Shown here: in pieces, positions 1 to 8,922 of the stretch
How the letters are laid out: each line of letters starts with the position of its first letter
How positions within the stretch are numbered: position 1 is the first letter of the stretch
Notes under the pieces: generated by a model
Seen by the model: only the letters and a program-made list of their open reading frames with translations
Told to the model about the DNA's origin: nothing
Database searches by the model: none
Assembly (NCBI GenBank): GCA_030345135.1
Contig: CP128386.1
Location: 5,781,327 to 5,845,326, forward strand
DNA: 64,000 bases
Source of the DNA: Chitinophagaceae bacterium DXS
GTDB taxonomy: Bacteria; Bacteroidota; Bacteroidia; Chitinophagales; Chitinophagaceae
Direction: 5' to 3'
Translations under genes and position numbers: made by a program

Positions 1-490
1 TGCATTCAGACAAGATTTCGCACAACACTATAACAGCCGGGCAGCGCTAAAAGTTGTTCCCCATATTACATTGAAGACACCTTTTAAACTGGTGTCAGAC
101 GCACATACACAAATTATTTCGTGGTTTAAAGATTTAGTAGTTAGCGAGGAGCCATTTAAAATTGAGCTCAGGAATTTTGGCGCGTTTCATAATAAGTATA
201 AGCCGGTGGTTTTTGTACATCCCGAGCTAACCCAACCGTTAAAACAGCTTCAAAAGACAATACTTGATAGCTTTCTTGATTATTTTCCATTTGTTCAAAT
301 TCCGGAAGTTGAATTTAAATTCAAGCCGCATGTTACGGTCGCCTACAGGGATCTTCAGCCAGAGGAATTTTACAAAGCATGGCAGGTTTACAAAACAAAA
401 GAATATCAAGCCGAATTCCTGGTGGAAAATTTTCATTTATTGCAGCATGACGGGAAGAAATGGAATGTTGTGGAGAGTTATGAGATTTGA
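1..490 (+). CDS. 2'-5' RNA ligase family protein (2H phosphoesterase), 5'-truncated by window edge
   Basis: The frame is open to the first base of the window, so the start lies upstream. Two HxTx motifs mark the 2H phosphoesterase superfamily: PHITL encoded from about base 59 and PHVTVAY from about base 326. In this family the paired histidines act on 2',3'-cyclic phosphate or 2'-5' phosphodiester bonds in RNA. A TTG at base 71 opens an internal ORF, but starting there would remove the first catalytic histidine, so it is not the real start. The exact substrate cannot be told from sequence. It may be relevant that a larger RNA-repair island (rtcB, rsr) lies 5 kb downstream, but nothing links them directly. 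Confidence 0.8.
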   Translation, partial: AFRQDFAQHYNSRAALKVVPHITLKTPFKLVSDAHTQIISWFKDLVVSEEPFKIELRNFGAFHNKYKPVVFVHPELTQPLKQLQKTILDSFLDYFPFVQIPEVEFKFKPHVTVAYRDLQPEEFYKAWQVYKTKEYQAEFLVENFHLLQHDGKKWNVVESYEI

Positions 491-639
491 GTAAAGATGA
501 ATATGGAATATGATGTGGAAAAAGATCTCGTAATTGTTAAGGTATCTAGAATATCTTGCAAGAAGTTCTTTGATCACGTTTTTGCGTGCACCCACTATTT
601 GAAGCGTATTAAGTTATGCAACCTTTATGGTTTGAAACC

Positions 640-755
640 GGCGCCGTACGGGAGGCCGCCGAAAAAAATATTATCCGATTAAATTAGAAGGTAAAGAAAT
701 TGCGTCTATCATGGGTTAAGGGGTTTAGTGTACGGGGCAATATTGCCATTAAACC
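640..755 (+). other. Inverted repeats upstream of the reverse transcriptase (candidate retron ncRNA region)
   Basis: Two hairpin-forming stretches lie in the gene-poor leader of the RT operon. At 640-660, GGCGCC pairs with GGCCGCC with one bulged base and an 8-nt loop. At 722-755 there is a nested inverted repeat: outer arms GGTTTA/TAAACC enclose the palindrome GGCAATATTGCC at 736-747. Retrons carry a structured msr-msd RNA just upstream of the RT, so this is the natural place to look. I could not identify the a1/a2 repeat or the branching G, so the ncRNA assignment is inference only. Confidence 0.3.
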
Positions 756-768
756 AAACTCATGCACA

Positions 769-1014
769 ATGTCAAAACAAAGAGACATTAAACTTAGACG
801 TCTGCAAAAACAACTTGTAAAGATCGCATCAAAGAACGGTCGCAAATTTTCGAGAACCGAACATGAAGCTCTTTTTAATTTGTATTCTTTAATTGAAAAT
901 CTCGAAGGCAAAAGTTATAAAAACTATCGGCATTCGAAATTACTTTGGGCGATACTACAATTAATATCGACGCTTTTTGCGAAGCTTGTGTTAAGCAAGT
1001 GGTTCAACCTCTAA
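769..1014 (+). CDS. Small membrane-anchored protein of unknown function, upstream of the RT
   Basis: This 81-residue ORF starts at ATG 769 and ends 14 bases before the ATG used for the RT. The first two thirds are strongly basic and polar (begins MSKQRDIKLRRLQKQ). The last roughly 22 residues form a hydrophobic helix (LLWAILQLISTLFAKLVL). I do not recognise a family. The tight spacing suggests a two-gene operon with the RT. Some retrons carry small transmembrane effector proteins, which makes this a candidate accessory, but the sequence does not prove it. The ORF could also be extended to a TTG at 700, which would run through the inverted repeat. It may be spurious, since part of this region could instead encode the retron ncRNA. 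Confidence 0.4.
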   Translation: MSKQRDIKLRRLQKQLVKIASKNGRKFSRTEHEALFNLYSLIENLEGKSYKNYRHSKLLWAILQLISTLFAKLVLSKWFNL

Positions 1015-1028
1015 TTTTTATTACAGTT

Positions 1029-1865
1029 ATGGTTAGTACTTATAGGCACTTATTTTATAGTTTAAAGATTGACAAAAACGAACCTAAAGCAATCCTTGCC
1101 GATCTAAATAACTATTATTATCATAATAGAAAGGCCAAGATGAAATTTGGACGGCCACAGGAACAAAATGGCGAAATAAAGTACAGAGATTTATATCCCA
1201 GTATTCATGAGTTAAAAACTATTCAAAAAAAGATAAATGTTTTTTTACAAAAGATTCAACTTCCGGATTATGTTTATGGATCCGTGAAAGGAAGAAATAA
1301 TATTATGAATGCTGAAGTTCATTTCGGAAATAAATATTTCTTGTTAGTTGATCTAAAAAACTATTTCACCAAGATTAGTCATCATCAAGTTTTTGATACA
1401 TTTTTATACTTTGGTTTTTCCCACGACGTAGCTCGGATGCTTACTCAATTAACAACGTATAACGGATGTCTTCCGCAAGGTGCACCAACCTCACCAGTTA
1501 TTGCAAATCTTGTATTTGTAAAAACGGGACTGAAGCTATTTGATAAGGCTCAGCTAAATAACCTGACATTTACAACATATCTGGATGATCTCACATTTTC
1601 ATCAAGAAATGATTTTAAAGAATTGATTCCGGAGATACTTCAGGAAATAAAATCCAACAGATTCTTTTTGAATTACAACAAAATACGTTACCGAAAAGAC
1701 TTTGCAGAAGTGACAGGAGTTCTTTTGTCTCCTAAAGGCATGACTGTTGAATCAGATATGCAAGAACGTTCAAAGGAGAGCAGGGCAACAAAAAATTACA
1801 CAGATAGAGTTAAAGCCAGCGGACAAGCGGCATTGAAAAAATTAAACTCACAGCGAAGCCGTTAA
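1029..1865 (+). CDS. Retron-type reverse transcriptase
   Basis: The product is an RNA-directed DNA polymerase of about 278 residues. Visible RT motifs in order are motif A with its catalytic Asp (LLVDLKNYF, about residue 108), the LPQGAPTSP motif (about 148-156) and YLDD (184-187). Two features separate retron RTs from group II intron RTs and both are here: region X NAxxH (NAEVH, 94-98) and region Y VTG (228-230). No maturase or endonuclease domain is present. Retron RTs make msDNA from a neighbouring ncRNA and usually serve in anti-phage defence. ATG 1029 was chosen; the frame also extends to a TTG at 945, which would overlap the upstream ORF. The tail after VTG is about 50 residues, somewhat short for the family. 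The gene is notably AT-rich compared with its surroundings, consistent with transfer. Confidence 0.85.
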   Translation: MVSTYRHLFYSLKIDKNEPKAILADLNNYYYHNRKAKMKFGRPQEQNGEIKYRDLYPSIHELKTIQKKINVFLQKIQLPDYVYGSVKGRNNIMNAEVHFGNKYFLLVDLKNYFTKISHHQVFDTFLYFGFSHDVARMLTQLTTYNGCLPQGAPTSPVIANLVFVKTGLKLFDKAQLNNLTFTTYLDDLTFSSRNDFKELIPEILQEIKSNRFFLNYNKIRYRKDFAEVTGVLLSPKGMTVESDMQERSKESRATKNYTDRVKASGQAALKKLNSQRSR

Positions 1866-1992
1866 TAAAAAAGTAAATTCGAGAATTACAATTGCACAAA
1901 GAATTTACATGTGTTCCCCAATTTAGAATAGATGCATTATTTTTAGCCCTACTTGTTGATTGAGCAATTTAGAACTCAACAGCATAAATTAT

Positions 1993-2901
1993 ATGAGATA
2001 CCTACCACTAACCGCTTTTCTTTATCTTGCTTCACTTTCCTTTTGCCTTTCCCAAAACATCATTCCAAAAAGAATTAATGACAGCACCTTTCTTACATCT
2101 GACAATGTTGCCTTATATCTTAAAGTTTCCGGACATGGAGAACCGTGCATCTTTGTCCATGGCGGACCCGGTGCGTGGAGCAAATCGTTTGAAATGCTGG
2201 GCGGCAATGCACTGGAACAACAGCTAACAATGTACTATTATGATCAACGCGGTTGTGGGCGTTCCCGATCTCCGGCCAATAATGACTATTCTATGGAGAG
2301 AATGATCGATGACATTGAAAACATTCGTGCAATAACTAAATCCAACAAAATATATCTTGTGGCACACTCTTTTGGAGGCGTGCTGGCATTTAATTATGCT
2401 AAAAAATATCCGGAACATGTTAAGGGGCTTATTCTGCTTAACTCAACGCTTTATGTAAATAATTCACTTTTAAACCAGGTTGCGTTTATTAACACCTTGC
2501 TCAAACAAAACTTTCCAATAAAGGATAGCGATTCTGTATTGCAAAATTTTCTGGCAGCAAAGAAACTGCTTAGAGAAAAGAATATGGAATACAAAATGCT
2601 CTCAGATAACAAAGCAACTGTTGAACAGCTGGACAGCATTGATGCTGAAACCCGTAATTATTCTTTCGCACAAAAAGCATTTGCAATGCCCGGATACTTT
2701 GGTGATTTTACAAAAGCAACATCCGGGGTAAATGTGCCGGTGCTTGTTATTTCCGGCACAAGGGATCATAATATCGGACCGGATCATTATAAGCTCTTTA
2801 AGTTCCCCAATCAACAAATAAAGATCATTGAAGGCGGTCATGTGCTCTATTATGAAAATAATGCAGTATTCAAAAAAGCCATCTTTGATTTTGTGAAATA
2901 A
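1993..2901 (+). CDS. Secreted alpha/beta hydrolase, proline iminopeptidase-like
   Basis: The 302-residue product begins with a signal peptide (MRYLPLTAFLYLASLSFCLSQ), so it is probably periplasmic. It has the HGGPG oxyanion motif (about 56-60) and the DQRGCGRS segment typical of the prolyl aminopeptidase branch of alpha/beta hydrolases. The nucleophile is in AHSFGG (Ser at about 126), with candidate acid Asp in SGTRDHNIG and base His in EGGHVLYY. ATG 1993 is preferred over TTG 1960 because it places the signal peptide at the N-terminus. Substrate is not determinable; peptidase activity is inferred from the motif pattern only. Confidence 0.82.
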   Translation: MRYLPLTAFLYLASLSFCLSQNIIPKRINDSTFLTSDNVALYLKVSGHGEPCIFVHGGPGAWSKSFEMLGGNALEQQLTMYYYDQRGCGRSRSPANNDYSMERMIDDIENIRAITKSNKIYLVAHSFGGVLAFNYAKKYPEHVKGLILLNSTLYVNNSLLNQVAFINTLLKQNFPIKDSDSVLQNFLAAKKLLREKNMEYKMLSDNKATVEQLDSIDAETRNYSFAQKAFAMPGYFGDFTKATSGVNVPVLVISGTRDHNIGPDHYKLFKFPNQQIKIIEGGHVLYYENNAVFKKAIFDFVK

Positions 2902-2933
2902 AAGTGCCTCTGAAAATTGATGCGAAAATCAAT

Positions 2934-5345
2934 TCATTCTTCTCTTAGGCTATTGACAGGATTGGCGCTTGCAGCGCGAATAACCTGCAGGTTTATTGTA
3001 AGGGCAGCAAGCAACAATACAGCGCCTGCAACAAGTACAAACATGCTCCATTCAATTTGAACGCGAAAGGCAAATTCTTGCAGCCATAAATGAATGCCCC
3101 ACCATGTGAGTGGCATTGCTATTGCAATACTCAATAGCACGAGTGCAATCATTTCTTTTGAGAGTAACAATAAAATATTTTTAACAGAAGCTCCCAGTAG
3201 TTTTCTGATACCTATCTCTTTGGTACGCCGTTCGGTAACAAATGCAGTAACTCCAGCTAAACCCATTACGGAGATTATAATGGCAACAACTGCAAAAATG
3301 GATATCAGCCTTCCCATTTGTTTATCTGACTTATAAAGCCCTTGCAAATGATCGTCCAGGAATTTCCAGCTAAATTCCTGACCCGGTAAATTTCTTTTCC
3401 ATTCTGTTTCAATCAGTGTAAGTGTTCGGCTCATTTCGTGCATATCCAATCTTAAAGAGAGTTCCGGGAAATAATATTCATATTGGTAACTCAAGCAAAG
3501 AGGCTCAACGGCCTGATGAAGAGAACCAAAATTAAAATCGTCCACCACTCCAATGATCGTTCCCAATGAATCTTCAAATCCATATCGGAGGCCTTTGCCT
3601 ACAAGGCTACTTATTGAGGTGTCGGTGGAATTGTACGACATTAATTTATTTGCCAGCGTTTTATTGATGATGTATGAACGGCCATTTCTGTCATCTCCAA
3701 ACTCCTTTGAAAAATCGCGACCCGCAAGAAAACGGATCTTATAAAAAGTCAGGTAATTGAAATCTACGAACATATTGTAACTGCTCAGCTTTGCACTGCC
3801 GTTGTTGAGGGAAAAAACCAGCTCATTTTGATCAGTCGTACTACCTAATCTTCGTAAGGCGCCGGTAACGCCCGTTACGCCCGGCAATTCTCTCAGGATT
3901 TGCATTAGGTTTTCTTCCTTTTGCCGGTCTGCATAACTCACGGGAACAACAATTACGGCCCGCTGATCAAAACCCAGGTTGTATTCACGCATGAATTGGA
4001 GTTGCCTGAGAATAACTATCGAGCCAAGCAATAAACATGTTGCAATGGAAAACTGCAGAACGACTAACACATTTCTGAATGGAGAATGATATTTAACTGA
4101 AAACTTGCCTTTTAATGCTCCTATTACATCGATCCCGGCGATGGCCAATGCGGGAATAATGCCAGCGACTATACCTGTTCCCAATATGGCAATTAGCGCG
4201 ATAAATATCCATTGAGGTATAGAGAATACGGAAAAATCAATTTGCTGCCCGATTAGATTGTTTAGAGAAGGCGTTATTAAAAAGCTGCACAATAATGCCA
4301 AACTACATGCTAACAGTGCAAAAACAATTGTTTCGCAAAAGAACCGCAATAAGATTTCACGGTGAGTTGCTCCGATCGCTTTGCGAATGCCAACTTCCTT
4401 TACGCGCGTAAATAACCTGGCTGTGTTTAAATTAACATAGTTGACTACTGCCAGCAACATAACAAAAAGGCCAACTAACGACAAAAGAGGTAAATAGCTG
4501 CCGTCAAACCTGTCGGAATTGATTGCATCATAATGTATGTCGCCAGATCTTAAATGGACATCTTCCAATGGTTGTAAAAACAATTGAGGAGCAGGTGAGG
4601 AGGTACTTTTGACATGTCGATGAATAAAGCCCGGCAGCTTGTTTTCAATGGTTGACAAGGCCGCATTATCCTCCAGTTTTAGATATGTGAATACCCACGG
4701 TTGAGTCCAGTTGGCGTTCCACTCCGGTTTTATATCAGTGGACGCTGAGTAAACTGCATCAAACTGCAAATGTGACTGGGTAATGACATCCGGAAGAATG
4801 CCGGTAACAGTAAAATGTTGTGTGTCGCGCCCTTCGTGGTCCACACGCATGCCGATGGGGCTGGCAGATCCGAATAAACGCCTGGCAAGACTGGCGGAAA
4901 GAACGATGCTTCCCGGCTCCTGTAACGCAAAGCTTTCATTGCCTTTAACAAGATGTAGGTTCCAAAATTCGAAGAAGTTACTATCAGCTCCTACTAATGT
5001 TGCCATTGTTCCTGTTCTATCCGCCTTTTGCAACGGCACTTTGTCCCATGTAATAATGCGCATGTAAGCTTTTATTCCGGGAACTTCATTTTTCAAAGCA
5101 GGGCCGGTGGGGAAAAATGTTTTGGCAATCTTTTGCGGACCACTCTCATTATTTTCAGCCTGAATGGTGCACAAGCGAGAAATATGATTGCCATATTTTT
5201 TGTCATATCCTTTCTGGAACCGGACAAACATAAAGACAAGCAAACACACAGCCATGCCTAGTGCTAAGCCAAACAAATTGATGCAAGTGTAGCTTTTGAA
5301 GCGCCACATATTCCGGAGAATTATTTTAGCATAGTTTTTCAGCAT
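2934..5345 (-). CDS. ABC transporter permease, MacB/FtsX type
   Basis: The product is about 803 residues with the layout common in Bacteroidota: an N-terminal helix (FGLALGMAVCLLVFMFV), a large periplasmic MacB-like core domain, a first FtsX block with several helices around residues 280-450, a second periplasmic domain, and a last FtsX block near the C-terminus. The repeated FtsX signature is seen twice (TRVKEVGIRKAIGA and ERRTKEIGIRKLLGA). ATG 5345 (MLKNYAKIILRN) is preferred to a TTG at 5363. No ATPase gene is adjacent, so its partner must be elsewhere. Proteins of this class move substrates by mechanotransmission; the substrate is unknown. Confidence 0.88.
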   Translation of the reverse strand: MLKNYAKIILRNMWRFKSYTCINLFGLALGMAVCLLVFMFVRFQKGYDKKYGNHISRLCTIQAENNESGPQKIAKTFFPTGPALKNEVPGIKAYMRIITWDKVPLQKADRTGTMATLVGADSNFFEFWNLHLVKGNESFALQEPGSIVLSASLARRLFGSASPIGMRVDHEGRDTQHFTVTGILPDVITQSHLQFDAVYSASTDIKPEWNANWTQPWVFTYLKLEDNAALSTIENKLPGFIHRHVKSTSSPAPQLFLQPLEDVHLRSGDIHYDAINSDRFDGSYLPLLSLVGLFVMLLAVVNYVNLNTARLFTRVKEVGIRKAIGATHREILLRFFCETIVFALLACSLALLCSFLITPSLNNLIGQQIDFSVFSIPQWIFIALIAILGTGIVAGIIPALAIAGIDVIGALKGKFSVKYHSPFRNVLVVLQFSIATCLLLGSIVILRQLQFMREYNLGFDQRAVIVVPVSYADRQKEENLMQILRELPGVTGVTGALRRLGSTTDQNELVFSLNNGSAKLSSYNMFVDFNYLTFYKIRFLAGRDFSKEFGDDRNGRSYIINKTLANKLMSYNSTDTSISSLVGKGLRYGFEDSLGTIIGVVDDFNFGSLHQAVEPLCLSYQYEYYFPELSLRLDMHEMSRTLTLIETEWKRNLPGQEFSWKFLDDHLQGLYKSDKQMGRLISIFAVVAIIISVMGLAGVTAFVTERRTKEIGIRKLLGASVKNILLLLSKEMIALVLLSIAIAMPLTWWGIHLWLQEFAFRVQIEWSMFVLVAGAVLLLAALTINLQVIRAASANPVNSLREE

Positions 5346-5437
5346 GCTGAATGTTTTCTCCAAAATTGATTCAATGTAAAGAAGCTGCTGAGCAAATTAC
5401 ATCAAATGCAGGGATCGCTTGATGTGTTGTTAGCATC

Positions 5438-6862
5438 TCAATCCTCCCTGCTTCCATCATCCGCCATTCTCACCATTTTGGGTGTGAATTTCGCTACTAT
5501 ATCAACCAGCTCCGTCTGCGCTGCCATTACCGTATTAATATCTTTGTAAGCCATTGGCGCTTCATCCAGTCCTGCACCGATTAACATTACATCATGTTCT
5601 TTCAGCACTGCATGCATTTGATCCTTCGTGATGTTTTTGATAGCTGCAGTGCGGCTCATTTGTCGGCCAGCCCCATGGGATGCGGAGTTGATGGAGCTTT
5701 CATCGCCTTTACCTCGCACCAGGAATCCCGGGGCTGTCATTGAGCCCGGAATAATCCCGAGAACACCCTTTCCTGCAGGTGTAGCACCTTTGCGGTGAAC
5801 AATAGTCTCTTCACCATTGTGTATTTCTTTCCATGCAAAGTTGTGGTGATTTTCCACTTTTGCCAGCACGTTGCCACCAATTGCGTTGATCATTTTTTGG
5901 TGAATGACTTCGTGACATGCAGATGCATAATCTCCCGCAAGATTCATCGCCATCCAGTATTCCTGACCTTCGGCAGTATTCATATCAAAGTAAGCCAGGT
6001 TCTTCGCCTCATCCGGAAGTTTGCACAACTCTTTCGCGAGTTTCGTGTAATGCCCCGCAATGGTTGCGCCTAATCCTCTTGATCCAGAGTGGGAAAGTAA
6101 TGCTATATATCGGCCTTTATCAACATTTAGCATTTCATCATGTTCATTGAATTCAATTATGCCCCATTCTACAAAATGGTTGCCGCCTCCTGATGTTCCT
6201 AATTGAGCATAAGCACGGTCATGCAGTTGTTTTATAAAGGGGGTAAGGTTGAATTCTTTACTATCCAATACTGCATGATCAGCTTTTTCTTTTCCTTTAA
6301 AGCCGTTGCCTGCGCCGAATTTTGTTTGGGCAATCAGTTCACGTTTGAATTTGGCAACGTTATCATGAAAGTGTTGTTCCGGAATGTCAAAAATCGTAAG
6401 TGCCATCCTGCACCCAATGTCAACCCCCACGCCGTACGGAATGATGGCATTTTTAGTTGCCAACACACCGCCGATAGGCAAGCCATATCCCTGGTGCGCA
6501 TCGGGCATTAAGGCGCCCGCTGCGGTTACAGGAAGTTTCATTGCCGTGTTCATTTGTTTTGTTGCACCTTCCTCAATAAATTCAGCTCCATAAATTTTAT
6601 AGTCAGCCGGATTTGCAATCAGGGGGATGGTTTCATTCTTCGGTGTGGTTACTTCTTCGATCATCGCTTTTGCAAGCGGTTCCATTATTTCATCATCCAA
6701 AAAGTTTTCCGGATAATCCCTCGCTTTTTTCATGACCGCCAATACTTCTTTCCTGTCTTTGTCCTCAAATTTTGTTGTCGCTATTTCAAGCGCCAGTCCC
6801 AGGATCGATCCTTCTTTATAACCGATCGCTAAAAGATCGGCGCCTGTTATTTTTGTGTTCAT
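5438..6862 (-). CDS. rtcB: RNA-splicing ligase RtcB
   Basis: RtcB joins RNA 2',3'-cyclic phosphate (or 3'-phosphate) ends to 5'-OH ends using GTP and Mn2+. The 474-residue product has the expected metal and GMP-binding residues: MPDAHQGYG (Asp 121), VDIGCRM (Cys 151), GTSGGGNHF (His 229), SHSGSRG (His 258), ENHHNFAW (about 337-344), and SASHGAGR with the guanylylated His at about 396. It is the last gene of the minus-strand rsr, Y RNA, RlaP, RlaP, rtcB unit and sits 29 bases after the RlaP gene. The context argues that it repairs cleaved structured RNAs, probably tRNAs, rather than splicing tRNA introns. No RtcA cyclase gene is present in the window. Confidence 0.95.
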   Translation of the reverse strand: MNTKITGADLLAIGYKEGSILGLALEIATTKFEDKDRKEVLAVMKKARDYPENFLDDEIMEPLAKAMIEEVTTPKNETIPLIANPADYKIYGAEFIEEGATKQMNTAMKLPVTAAGALMPDAHQGYGLPIGGVLATKNAIIPYGVGVDIGCRMALTIFDIPEQHFHDNVAKFKRELIAQTKFGAGNGFKGKEKADHAVLDSKEFNLTPFIKQLHDRAYAQLGTSGGGNHFVEWGIIEFNEHDEMLNVDKGRYIALLSHSGSRGLGATIAGHYTKLAKELCKLPDEAKNLAYFDMNTAEGQEYWMAMNLAGDYASACHEVIHQKMINAIGGNVLAKVENHHNFAWKEIHNGEETIVHRKGATPAGKGVLGIIPGSMTAPGFLVRGKGDESSINSASHGAGRQMSRTAAIKNITKDQMHAVLKEHDVMLIGAGLDEAPMAYKDINTVMAAQTELVDIVAKFTPKMVRMADDGSRED

Positions 6863-6891
6863 TGTTGTTGTGTTTTTAAACGGGTACGCAT

Positions 6892-7950
6892 TTAGTTGTA
6901 TAGTATCTCTCGCATATTTACCAGCAATTGTTCCGCCAGATTTGTGTCTGGTTGGTCAGGTAGTGCTGATGTTTTGAAAGCGTCTTCTATTTTCTGCATA
7001 AGATCATTTGCCATCGATAAAAGATCCTCATAATCAAAATCTCCGGCTTTAATAGCAAGGAGCTCATCTCTGTTTTGTCTTCTTACATGTATGGTTTTGT
7101 ATAAGGCTATTTCTTCTGCCATTTGCAACAAGCGTATGGTATGCATCATGTTTTTTGCATCATAAGGCTTTCCGTGTTTTTGGTTAGTTAGATAGCGTTC
7201 GTCATTTCTTTTTCCTACCCAATCCCAATACTCCTTATAATCTTTACAGTAGATTGAATATGCTTCTGCATTAAAGAATAAGTGCGTCTTAACTTCTTCG
7301 CCTTTAGGGACAGAGGACAGGCAAACTTCATTCGCCATCTCACTACTTACAATTCCGCGATATTTATGTGAGAACTTTTTATCATAATACAAAGCATAAA
7401 CACCTTTGGTATGCGCGATATTAACAAGGCCACAATTTTCCTGTGAGATGTTTTGCTCTTTCAGCCATTCCTTTAAAGGCATCGATCCGTTACCCGCTAG
7501 AACATGACAGAAGTCTAATACAGATTTTCTTTCCAGCTCTACCGGATTTACAATTTTCTTTTTAAGTCCGCGTGCTTTTTTTATTTGCGCCACTGCATAT
7601 CCACCGAAAGTTTCCTTGCACATTTTTGACAGGAATATTTCCTGTTTTATCTTATTCATCATAGGATGCTGTTGCAGTATGCAATCTTTCGGGCTTGAAA
7701 GTAGTTCCAGGATGTTCGGGTTGTTTTTTTGTAATAGCTCTATAAATCTCCCGAGCTCATAGTAAACTACATCATTGGTTTTGTTACTGACTTGCGGTAT
7801 GTAAGTTGTGCCATAAAATTTGTTTTTGGGCAAATAATAAACACCCTTTATGTCAGTGTCTGATTTTTCTGTTGCCAGCCCATATGCCCTGCTACCACTT
7901 ACACATTCCAACAGTATCAGATCGTCTGTTTTTAAATCGTTGATTGTCAT
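6892..7950 (-). CDS. RlaP-type predicted nucleotidyltransferase (second copy)
   Basis: The product has 352 residues. The N-terminus holds the pol-beta type nucleotidyltransferase signature: GSRAYG (about 19-24) followed by SDTDIKG with the acidic pair D31/D33. This matches the family known to me as RlaP (PF10127), which has been linked by gene context to RNA ligases and RNA repair. The remaining 300 residues are mostly helical and not recognised. The start overlaps the end of the upstream paralogue by 59 bases, and rtcB follows after 29 bases, so co-expression is very likely. A role in adding nucleotides to broken RNA ends before RtcB ligation is inference; no biochemical role can be read from the sequence. 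Confidence 0.8.
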   Translation of the reverse strand: MTINDLKTDDLILLECVSGSRAYGLATEKSDTDIKGVYYLPKNKFYGTTYIPQVSNKTNDVVYYELGRFIELLQKNNPNILELLSSPKDCILQQHPMMNKIKQEIFLSKMCKETFGGYAVAQIKKARGLKKKIVNPVELERKSVLDFCHVLAGNGSMPLKEWLKEQNISQENCGLVNIAHTKGVYALYYDKKFSHKYRGIVSSEMANEVCLSSVPKGEEVKTHLFFNAEAYSIYCKDYKEYWDWVGKRNDERYLTNQKHGKPYDAKNMMHTIRLLQMAEEIALYKTIHVRRQNRDELLAIKAGDFDYEDLLSMANDLMQKIEDAFKTSALPDQPDTNLAEQLLVNMREILYN

Positions 7951-8710
7951 TTTCAGCTATTGTTTCAGTGAAAAAATCGTTTAATGGTTTAGGATCGAAA
8001 TATTCTTTTGGCAAATGAGCTGACGCATTCATGCAATAATCAAGCTCAAGGAATATATAGTTTAAAAGGTTTCCATTTATTTTAACCAGCTGACCTTCAT
8101 TTGCTTTGGCTTTTATTCCGATAAGGATAAAAACCAGCTTGTGTACGTCTTGCGGTAAAAGATCCATTAATGGAAACATTTCCATCGGTGCGATGCACTT
8201 ACGTTCAAGGCACCATTTTGCCGCGAGCAATGGCCTCAGGATATAAAACAGCTTTTTTATTTTTATCTCTGCATCAGCAGTTATACTTTCAAGCGCGCCT
8301 CTTGCGATGCCAAGATAATGATGAATATTTTTACGCTGATTGAAATACAGCGCACACAATTCAAATAACGCTTGTTTAAAGTCTCCTTTCTCAAAATATA
8401 TAACTGGCGATTGTAGCCACTCAAAAGGAGTTGTATTTGAGTTTAATATTAGTCGGAGTGCCTTTTGCAGATCCCAGCCATAGATGTCCAGATCGTTATT
8501 GATTGGAAAGCTAAGTTGATCTGCTTTTGGCACTATTGATAAATAAGATGACTGCGAACGTGCATATATGAAACGCACATCATAGTCGCTATCGGGCGAC
8601 GCAAATCCCCAGCCTCTGCTGCCGGATTCGCAGGCATACAATATTTCTATACCGTTTTCTTTTTCTATCTCTTGCAGCTTACTTAGTATTTCTGCTCTCA
8701 TCATTTTCAA
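7892..8710 (-). CDS. RlaP-type predicted nucleotidyltransferase (first copy)
   Basis: The product has 272 residues. The signature GSRGWGFASPDSDYDVRF (residues about 30-47) is the pol-beta nucleotidyltransferase fold motif, with GSRGWG and the metal-binding pair D42/D44. It is a diverged paralogue of the next gene: both share the G-S-R-x-x-G plus D-x-D core but little else by eye. It lies directly after the Y RNA array in transcription order (54 bases from the last RNA) and overlaps the second copy by 59 bases. Placing two different nucleotidyltransferases between Y RNAs and an RNA ligase suggests end-processing of RNA substrates. The function is inferred from context and family. Confidence 0.8.
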   Translation of the reverse strand: MKMMRAEILSKLQEIEKENGIEILYACESGSRGWGFASPDSDYDVRFIYARSQSSYLSIVPKADQLSFPINNDLDIYGWDLQKALRLILNSNTTPFEWLQSPVIYFEKGDFKQALFELCALYFNQRKNIHHYLGIARGALESITADAEIKIKKLFYILRPLLAAKWCLERKCIAPMEMFPLMDLLPQDVHKLVFILIGIKAKANEGQLVKINGNLLNYIFLELDYCMNASAHLPKEYFDPKPLNDFFTETIAENDNQRFKNRRSDTVGMCKW

Positions 8711-8763
8711 TTTTAGTTTTGTCTGCCCATAAACTCAAGTCTTTTACATGTAAACAGAAGCAA

Positions 8764-8900
8764 GGCAACAATTCGAAAAGAGGTTTCTTTATAATGCTCT
8801 AACCAGCTGAGCTATCGTGAGACTTATTGCATCACGAGCAGGGTTCGAACCTGCGACCCTTATATTTGGTTCGAAGTATCTCTTTTCTACGGCACTTGCC
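8764..8900 (-). ncRNA. Y RNA 5 (full, circularly permuted tRNA-like module)
   Basis: Read on the minus strand, the outer stem GGCAA/UUGCC closes the RNA, followed by the conserved 5' element GUGCCGUAG and the stem GAAAAGAG/CUCUUUUC. After CUUCG comes a T-arm (GCAGG-UUCGAAC-CCUGC), then a hairpin UCGUGA/UCACGA in the place of the acceptor stem, then a D-arm (UAGCUCAGCUGGUUAGAGCA). The order T-arm, acceptor, D-arm is a circular permutation of tRNA, opened at the anticodon stem; UAUAA and UUAUA flanking the module can form that stem. This is the layout of bacterial YrlA-type Y RNAs bound by Ro proteins. It is not a functional tRNA. Confidence 0.8.
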
Positions 8901-8922
8901 TGGGTTTAAGGCCAGTTAAAGA

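Noticed and set aside
497-682. 61-residue plus-strand ORF upstream of the RT
   Set aside because: No recognisable family, low-quality composition, and it covers a hairpin; more likely part of a non-coding leader.
1029-1865. Group II intron RT or maturase
   Set aside because: No maturase or endonuclease domain, no intron RNA features noticed, and the NAxxH plus VTG pattern favours retron RTs.
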